Positions 31,838 through 35,862 of a DNA stretch of 35,862 nucleotides are shown here, one piece after another. The first letter of the stretch is position 1. Each line of letters opens with the position of its first letter. The DNA comes from Desulfobulbus sp. (lineage in GTDB: Bacteria > Desulfobacterota > Desulfobulbia > Desulfobulbales > Desulfobulbaceae). The notes below the pieces were generated by a model, which saw only the letters and a program-made list of their open reading frames with translations, was not told the DNA's origin and did no database searches. The stretch covers positions 1-35,862 of the forward strand of contig JAQUEZ010000052.1 in assembly GCA_028684915.1 (NCBI GenBank), read 5' to 3'. Position numbers and translations under genes: made by a program.

Positions 31838-32374
31838 ATGAAAAAGCAAAAAATAATAATTATAGCAGCCGTTATTATTCTCCTTGCATCCCTTTTGATA
31901 TCAAGAGTTTCAAAGCAAAACATTTCATCATCAAAGACGGTTAAAAAAGTTCATAGTGAAGTTGTTGTAGGGCCGAAAGAGACACGATATATCGAGAAGA
32001 CGAATAGTGGTGGTGGTAGTGTAATTCTAGTTCCGGTCATAATTAGCCATAATGGTGTCGTTTGCAGGGCAAATTTGGTGCTTGATACAGGATGCTCAAC
32101 AACAATGCTGGACGATAAGCTCACAAATGCGCTCGGATTCAAATCTACTCAATCAGGTTATGGTATCATGGCCGATGGCAGTAAAGTGAAAAATATTCGT
32201 GGAGAAATAGATTACATACAAGTTGGTCCATACAAAGAATACAACTTTACAATAATTGCCAATCATGTTCGTTATGATAACGATGATAATCAATATGGTT
32301 TACTTGGTTTGAATTTTCTTGAAAAACATCCTTTCACGATAGATCATAAGAAACAGTTGATCAAATGGTTGTAA
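31838..32374 (+). CDS. Membrane-anchored retropepsin-like aspartic protease, copy 1
   Basis: This 178-residue protein has an N-terminal membrane helix (IIIIAAVIILLASLLIS) and a retropepsin-like clan AA domain. The catalytic motif is LVLDTGCSTTML (DTG at residues 83-85), followed by the flap-like QSGYGIMADGSKVKNIRGEI and the closing LLGLNFLEKHPFTID. Such single-domain proteases act as homodimers. It lies 5 bp after topA and is tandem with a related gene. The substrate is unknown; the anchor suggests envelope or T4SS proteins. Confidence 0.85.
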   Translation: MKKQKIIIIAAVIILLASLLISRVSKQNISSSKTVKKVHSEVVVGPKETRYIEKTNSGGGSVILVPVIISHNGVVCRANLVLDTGCSTTMLDDKLTNALGFKSTQSGYGIMADGSKVKNIRGEIDYIQVGPYKEYNFTIIANHVRYDNDDNQYGLLGLNFLEKHPFTIDHKKQLIKWL

Positions 32375-32379
32375 AAAAC

Positions 32380-32949
32380 ATGAAATATTTAGAAAGAATC
32401 ATTCCAGACAGAATAATTCTTGGAAAAATATTTTTCCTATCAACCTGTATTTTTTTTTTTATTACGTTCACTCTCAACACGCACAAAAGAATTTTAATAC
32501 CAACAGAATCACTTATTATTGAAAACTCAGATGAAATATCTGAAACAATATCGAAAGAGACTGAGTATATACCGAAACCAGCTCAAGGAGCAGATTTAAT
32601 ACTGATTCCAGCAATTGTCAGTAATAATGGGATTGCTTGTAGGATTTTACTCATCGTTGATACTGGTTGCTCTCTGACTACCCTTGATAAAGGTTTAACG
32701 ACCGCTTTACAGTTCAAACCTACGGGTAAAATAGGCAGCATAAATGCAAATGGTAGCCAGAGCGTAAAAGAAACAGGGTCGATTGATTACATTCAAATCG
32801 GCCCGTTTCGCGAAAAAAATTTTTTGATAAGCAATTTGGCCGTCCTTGGAAACAAAAAAGACGATGTGGCTGGCTTTCTCGGGATGAATTTTTTGGAAAA
32901 ACATCCGTTTACCATCGACCACGACAGACACGTTATCGTCTGGCGGTAA
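32380..32949 (+). CDS. Membrane-anchored retropepsin-like aspartic protease, copy 2
   Basis: This is a tandem paralogue of the preceding gene. It has ~189 residues with a membrane helix (FFLSTCIFFFITFTLN), the active-site motif LIVDTGCSLTTLD, and the closing FLGMNFLEKHPFTIDHDRHVIVW, similar to copy 1. Start choice is uncertain: ATG 32365 overlaps the previous stop, while ATG 32380 lies just after it; neither has a clear ribosome-binding site, so coupling is likely. The divergent membrane and linker parts but conserved catalytic and C-terminal segments point to an old duplication under functional constraint. Confidence 0.83.
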   Translation: MKYLERIIPDRIILGKIFFLSTCIFFFITFTLNTHKRILIPTESLIIENSDEISETISKETEYIPKPAQGADLILIPAIVSNNGIACRILLIVDTGCSLTTLDKGLTTALQFKPTGKIGSINANGSQSVKETGSIDYIQIGPFREKNFLISNLAVLGNKKDDVAGFLGMNFLEKHPFTIDHDRHVIVWR

Positions 32950-32982
32950 TCGTCTTGTCCACGGCCCGGCTAATAAATTAAA

Positions 32983-33008
32983 TTTCTAAATTATTATAAA
33001 TTTAGAAA
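32983..33008. promoter_or_regulatory. AT-rich perfect inverted repeat before the ExoVII-like gene
   Basis: TTTCTAAATT (32983-32992) pairs with AATTTAGAAA (32999-33008) around ATTATA. It lies 24 bp before the TTG start, where an operator or overlapping promoter would be. No T-run or GC stem, so it is not a terminator. Confidence 0.55.
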
Positions 33009-33031
33009 ACTATAAAATGAGGAGTATCGAA

Positions 33032-34078
33032 TTGGTCACAACTATTCACAAAGAGGCGGAACACGCAAATGAGGAACAAGCCATTTACACCGTAAATGAC
33101 ATTCTCGAAATGGTAGATTCCCAGGCTGGGGCTGTGTTGGCGGCTCTCGGCACATTGGGGCTCGTGACCATAAAAGGACGGCTTGGGCCTGTCAAAAACA
33201 GCAATTACGAGATCCTTTATTACATCGAATTGCGGCAGGCGGATGGCGCCGGGCCTGTTCTAAAAATTCATGTTCCGAAAAAATTCCATCCAGAATTGTA
33301 CGAAGGGCAATTAGTGACTGTTCAAGGGCGATTCGTTGCGTTGCATGGAATTACCTCTCTGGCTTTAAAAGTGAGCCGTTTGACTGTTGCTGAGGGAAAC
33401 AGCCAAGAGATAGTTGCTGAACATGGATTATTACGCAACATTTTCTTAAAACCGAATGCAGGTGAAGTAGCATTTCCCCCACTTGAAGAAGTATCCATCA
33501 CATACATTTATGGGAAAACAGCGCAAGTAGTTGACGATTTTTTGGACGCTTTTCACGGGATCGACGGATTAAATTTCGAGTCAATAGAGGTCAATATGAC
33601 TGATCCACAGTCTATAACCAGTGGTGTTATGCGCGCTCGGGGAAGTATTGTTTGTCTTTTACGGGGCGGCGGTTCTGCTGGTGACTTTGAGGTGTTTAAC
33701 ACCCCTTGCTTATTAGCCGCCTGGAGAGATCTGAAAGCATTAAAAATTACAGCAATCGGTCATGCGCAAAATACCACAATGCTCGATTGTTTTTCCTCAA
33801 AAGTTGCTATTACGCCGACTGAAGCCGGCAGGTGGATAAAATCCAAAATCGCATTGAGTGTGGAGGCGCTGAGAATCAGGGAGGATAATTTCAAACTACA
33901 AGCTGAAAATGCTGTGCTCAGAAACAGAATCAATCAAGGGAATCATCAGGGGCAAGGGCAAAATATCACCCAGCGCAATATTTCTGAAAACAAACCGTTT
34001 GATCCTGGTAAACTGCTGTTTTTTTGCATAGTCGCTTTGGTTGCTGGCTTCATTATTTGGAAAAAATACTTCCATTAA
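33032..34078 (+). CDS. Membrane-anchored protein resembling exonuclease VII large subunit (XseA-like)
   Basis: This is a protein of about 348 residues. An OB-like domain (GLVTIKGRLGPVKNSNYEILYYIELR...LYEGQLVTVQGRF) leads into a domain aligning with the XseA nuclease core: VSITYIYGKTAQVVDDFLDAF, then IVCLLRGGGSAGDFEVFN, ITAIGHAQNTTMLDCFSSKVAITPTEAG. XseA has ARGGGS and [20 protein letters not shown] there. The Arg and His remain but the conserved Asp of GHETD is Asn. The long XseA coiled coil is replaced by a short one and a C-terminal membrane helix (LLFFCIVALVAGFIIWKK). TTG 33032, 7 nt after AGGAG, is favoured over ATG 33017. No XseB gene is adjacent. Confidence 0.75.
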   Translation: MVTTIHKEAEHANEEQAIYTVNDILEMVDSQAGAVLAALGTLGLVTIKGRLGPVKNSNYEILYYIELRQADGAGPVLKIHVPKKFHPELYEGQLVTVQGRFVALHGITSLALKVSRLTVAEGNSQEIVAEHGLLRNIFLKPNAGEVAFPPLEEVSITYIYGKTAQVVDDFLDAFHGIDGLNFESIEVNMTDPQSITSGVMRARGSIVCLLRGGGSAGDFEVFNTPCLLAAWRDLKALKITAIGHAQNTTMLDCFSSKVAITPTEAGRWIKSKIALSVEALRIREDNFKLQAENAVLRNRINQGNHQGQGQNITQRNISENKPFDPGKLLFFCIVALVAGFIIWKKYFH

Positions 34079-34155
34079 AATTCACATTTGTTTCCGGTTG
34101 GTGTTAAAAGATCCATGGGAAAGTAAAAAATAATATGAGATGTTGTATAAAATCG

Positions 34156-34183
34156 TTGCTAATTATATATTACTTACTATTAT
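34156..34183 (+). promoter_or_regulatory. Candidate sigma-70 promoter of the MucR-like gene
   Basis: TTGCTA (34156-34161) and TATTAT (34178-34183) are 16 bp apart in an AT-rich stretch 67 bp before the start codon. Nearby inverted repeats GGTGTTA (34100)/TAACACC (34217) and AGATGTTG (34139)/CAACATCT (34210) could be operator halves. Confidence 0.45.
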
Positions 34184-34249
34184 ATTTCTCATAAAGAATT
34201 TTACCTTATCAACATCTAACACCACATTCTACCAAAAGAGGAAACAGCC

Positions 34250-34693
34250 ATGGCGAAATCACTCGTAGAGATGACAGCTGAGATTATTCAATCTCAGATT
34301 AGCAGCAAACAAATGACAACGGATGAGATCAAGAACGCTCTGAACGATACCTTCCAAACGCTGAAGTCCCTGCAGGACAACGAATGCGTTCCTGGGGCAA
34401 GTGAAGAGCAGGCCCCGCCCGAAACGAACATTGATCCCAAAAAATCCATTCAAAAAAATAAAATCATCTGTCTTGAATGTGGCCAAGAGTTCAAAATGCT
34501 CTCCCCCAAGCATTTAAGATCACATGGCCTTGATTCAAAGTCCTACAGGAAAAAATATGGATTTTCCGCAAGGCAGCCACTTTGCGCAAAATCTCTTTCC
34601 GAGAAGCGGTCTGCATCAGGGAAGGAACGCGGCCTACCTGATAACTTGCGAAAAGCTATCGAGGCCAGGACCGGGTCTGGGAAGAAAGATTAA
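34250..34693 (+). CDS. MucR/Ros-family transcriptional regulator
   Basis: This 147-residue regulator has the MucR/Ros zinc-finger core: IICLECGQEFKMLSPKHLRSHGLDSKSYRKKYGF, with Cys-x2-Cys and His-x3-His, then the tail CAKSLSEKRSASGKERGL, as in MucR proteins. GAGGAA lies 8 nt before the ATG. MucR proteins bind AT-rich DNA and often silence horizontally acquired or plasmid genes; here autoregulation and control of the transfer operon are possible. A strong hairpin follows. Confidence 0.9.
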   Translation: MAKSLVEMTAEIIQSQISSKQMTTDEIKNALNDTFQTLKSLQDNECVPGASEEQAPPETNIDPKKSIQKNKIICLECGQEFKMLSPKHLRSHGLDSKSYRKKYGFSARQPLCAKSLSEKRSASGKERGLPDNLRKAIEARTGSGKKD

Positions 34694-34705
34694 TTGTCAC
34701 AATCA

Positions 34706-34745
34706 ACTGAATCCAGGCTCCCTATAATAGGGGCCTGGATTCAGT
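34706..34745. terminator. Long hairpin after the MucR-like gene
   Basis: ACTGAATCCAGGC (34706-34718) pairs with GCCTGGATTCAGT (34733-34745), and CCCTA/TAGGG extend the stem around a TAA loop with one bulged T. About 18 bp in total. It is followed by TGTTTG, a weak T-rich tail. Termination on either strand is plausible, and it marks the end of the plasmid backbone before the cassette region. Confidence 0.75.
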
Positions 34746-34769
34746 GTTTGTAGCTAAAGCACAATTGTG

Positions 34770-34988
34770 ATGGACTCATTACTTGCAACCATGGTGTGGG
34801 TTGTTCGCCAAACAAGCGGCCCGCTTGACGATGATCAATATTTGGCAAACCTCCACCGCGTAATTGATTTCAGATTCGACGGAGAGCCTATATGGGGCCA
34901 GGCCGTAGTCGATCAATGTGAAATTCGCTCACCCCTCGAACTAGAAAAATTCAGTCAGCTGTCTATCCACCCTGTCGTACTAATATAA
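34770..34988 (+). CDS. Possible small ORF, hypothetical
   Basis: This reading frame of 72 codons (with an adjacent upstream GTG) has no clear ribosome-binding site. The translated sequence (LDDDQYLANLHRVIDFRFDGEPIWGQAVVDQ) looks like a real protein fragment. It is followed immediately by a different frame that has the character of a cassette gene end. It could be a truncated cassette gene. Confidence 0.4.
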   Translation: MDSLLATMVWVVRQTSGPLDDDQYLANLHRVIDFRFDGEPIWGQAVVDQCEIRSPLELEKFSQLSIHPVVLI

Positions 34989-35079
34989 CGAACGTCTGCA
35001 GTATCACCTGGCGGCAATAGAAATAATTGCCGGTCACAGCCTACTTGAGGAATTGGCCGCGAAGCTCAAGGCAACATAA
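34984..35079 (+). pseudogene. 5'-truncated cassette gene remnant ending in attC
   Basis: From 34984 to the TAA at 35077-35079 one frame is open and reads YNERLQYHLAAIEIIAG then HSLLEELAAKLKAT. It has a normal amphipathic protein composition but no start codon; an in-frame stop lies at 34981. Its stop overlaps the attC R'' box, the usual arrangement for an integron cassette. It may be the 3' end of a cassette gene joined to other DNA, or a frameshifted continuation of the preceding ORF. Confidence 0.45.
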
Positions 35080-35160
35080 CGCCAAATTAAGCCGTCGCCG
35101 CCGTGGTGATGGCACGAAGCTCCGGCGCTTCCCGGCGTCGGCTTGAATTTTTTGTTATGC
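35074..35160 (+). other. Integron attC recombination site
   Basis: The 87-bp element has R'' ACATAAC (35074-35080) complementary to R' GTTATGC (35154-35160), with 6 bp pairing. Inside are L-box stems AAATT/AATTT (35084-35088 with 35146-35150) and AAGCCG/CGGCTT (35089-35094 with 35139-35144). A single extrahelical G at 35145 and an extended CGCCG/CGGCG stem follow. This bulge and paired-box layout is diagnostic of attC. Recombination would fall between G35154 and T35155. Confidence 0.9.
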
Positions 35161-35176
35161 ACTCGGAGGTGCAGAT

Positions 35177-35344
35177 ATGGCAAAACCAAGAGGATCGGCA
35201 ATCCCTGAATGTTGCCTGACCTGCTCGTTTTTTGAGTCCGAGTGGAACGAATACAGCGGGGCAACGTGGCGCTACTGCATCAAAAATTTATGGTTGCCGA
35301 CAAAAAAACAAACCTGCAAAAAACGAATTTCGAGTGGTGCATAA
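35177..35344 (+). CDS. Cassette-encoded 55-aa Cys-rich protein
   Basis: The start lies 17 bp after attC R', with GGAGGT 6 nt before ATG 35177, so both the start and the cassette context are good. The product (MAKPRGSAIPECCLTCSFFE...WRYCIKNL...KKQTCKKR) has five cysteines (CCxxC, C and C), suggesting a metal-binding knuckle. No family is recognised. The stop overlaps GCATAAC, which resembles an R'' box, but no matching second attC is seen before the next gene. Confidence 0.75.
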   Translation: MAKPRGSAIPECCLTCSFFESEWNEYSGATWRYCIKNLWLPTKKQTCKKRISSGA

Positions 35345-35397
35345 CAGTGTGATTAGGACAAAGACCAAGGCAGCCGTGCTGCTGATAGGAGAGAGGC

Positions 35398-35775
35398 GTG
35401 GCAGAAAAAACAGAAATTGCATGGACAGACAGCACGTTCAACCCATGGTGGGGGTGCTCTAAGGTCGCGCCTGGATGTGACCATTGCTACGCCGAGATTC
35501 TGGATCGGCGCACAGGCGGCGATCATTGGGGCGCTGGCAAGACACCGCGCACCATGAGCGGCGACAACTGGCGCAAGCCAAAGCGCTGGCAAAAACAGGC
35601 AGAAGCCAGCAGAGAACGCCGGCGCGTATTCTGCGGGTCCATGTGCGATTGGGCAGACAAGAATGCGCCCCACGGCGAGCGCGGAAGGCTTTGGGGCCTG
35701 ATCAGAGAGACGCCCAACATTGACTGGCAGCTTCTTAGGGGTCGATTCAGAATTCGGAAAAAATCGTACGTTTAA
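35398..35775 (+). pseudogene. Gp37/Gp68 (DUF5131) family gene, 3' truncated
   Basis: GTG 35398, preceded by AGGAGAGAGG, begins a protein with TEIAWTDSTFNPWWGC, the Cys cluster GCSKVAPGCDHCYAE (C-x6-C-x2-C, as in radical-SAM-like proteins), and RVFCGSMCDWAD. These are the hallmarks of the phage Gp37/Gp68 family. The family normally continues beyond DWQLL with a further ~100 or more residues. Here the homologous sequence stops at about 35737 (residue ~113) and the frame runs into unrelated codons (RGRFRIRKKSYV) and stops. The gene is therefore interrupted, probably by an insertion. It may share a cassette with the Cys-rich ORF. Confidence 0.85.
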
Positions 35776-35862
35776 GAAAAATAAATGTAAGCATTACAGG
35801 CTGTTCCTGATTCAGCGCTCAGTACACTATGAATTTAAAAAGGTCGAGCATATAACTTATTG
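35737..35862. other. Unrelated DNA that interrupts the DUF5131 gene, possible insertion-element end
   Basis: From about 35737 the sequence (GGGGTCGATTCAGAATTCGG onward) no longer continues the DUF5131 gene and has a lower GC content, with no long reading frame to the window end. It could be the terminal inverted repeat and non-coding end of an insertion sequence or another cassette junction. No element family is recognised from the 126 bases available. Confidence 0.5.

Noticed and set aside
35339..35397. Second attC after the 55-aa cassette ORF
   Set aside because: GCATAAC at 35339-35345 resembles an R'' box, but no GTTRRRY-type partner or paired L boxes follow before the next gene.

Overview
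The window is a stretch of a conjugative plasmid, or a closely related integrative element, from a Gram-negative bacterium. A diderm envelope is implied by an F-type conjugation apparatus with an outer-membrane lipoprotein and secretin-like protein, an OmpA-like protein and two periplasmic lytic transglycosylase domains. The species cannot be named from sequence alone. The backbone is moderately AT-rich with frequent TTG and GTG starts, and its gene families are divergent from the enterobacterial prototypes.

Layout. (1) 127-5883, minus strand: a transfer-DNA-processing operon read from a NusA-like RNA-binding candidate (5883-5101) through a short VirD4/TraD-type coupling ATPase, a membrane-anchored HD-domain protein resembling MOBH TraI relaxases, a polytopic membrane protein and a charged hypothetical protein. 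(2) 5884-6443: an iteron region with eight copies of a 21-bp element (5+2+1). Next to it, on the minus strand, lies a TrfA-like replication initiator (7805-6444). (3) 7806-8547: a long non-coding region with an operator-like TAGGTA/TACCTA cluster, a hairpin and two families of A-rich 13-bp tandem repeats. Two small unknown genes, a 15-bp inverted repeat and degenerate in-frame repeats follow, up to about 9800. (4) 9809-26545, plus strand: an almost uninterrupted F-type type IV secretion operon in the order OmpA-like, traA, traL, traE, traK, traB, traV, traC, traW, traU, trbC, trbI, S26 peptidase, traF, traH, traG. TraG carries a C-terminal transglycosylase domain, and no TraN is visible. (5) 26602-34693: a small minus-strand gene with its own terminator, then plus-strand genes for an HU-like protein, a VirB1-like transglycosylase, a small exported protein, a PLD-family nuclease, an unknown protein, a type IA topoisomerase, two tandem membrane-anchored retropepsin-like proteases, a membrane-anchored protein resembling the exonuclease VII large subunit, and a MucR/Ros regulator. 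(6) 34750-35862: a fragment of an integron cassette array with a well-formed attC site, a 55-aa Cys-rich cassette ORF, and a Gp37/Gp68 (DUF5131) gene cut off by unrelated DNA at about 35737.

How the parts fit. TrfA-like Rep and its iterons would drive replication. The HD-TraI, TraD and membrane-protein module would process DNA and deliver it to the secretion channel. TraA would be processed by the S26 peptidase and assembled into a pilus with TraL/E/K/B/V/C/W/U/F/H/G, TrbC and TrbI. The downstream genes look like DNA-topology, nuclease and envelope-remodelling helpers. Because the iterons sit directly upstream of the transfer-processing operon, Rep binding could couple copy control to transfer. 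No integrase, integron integrase or partition ParA/ParB is present in the window.
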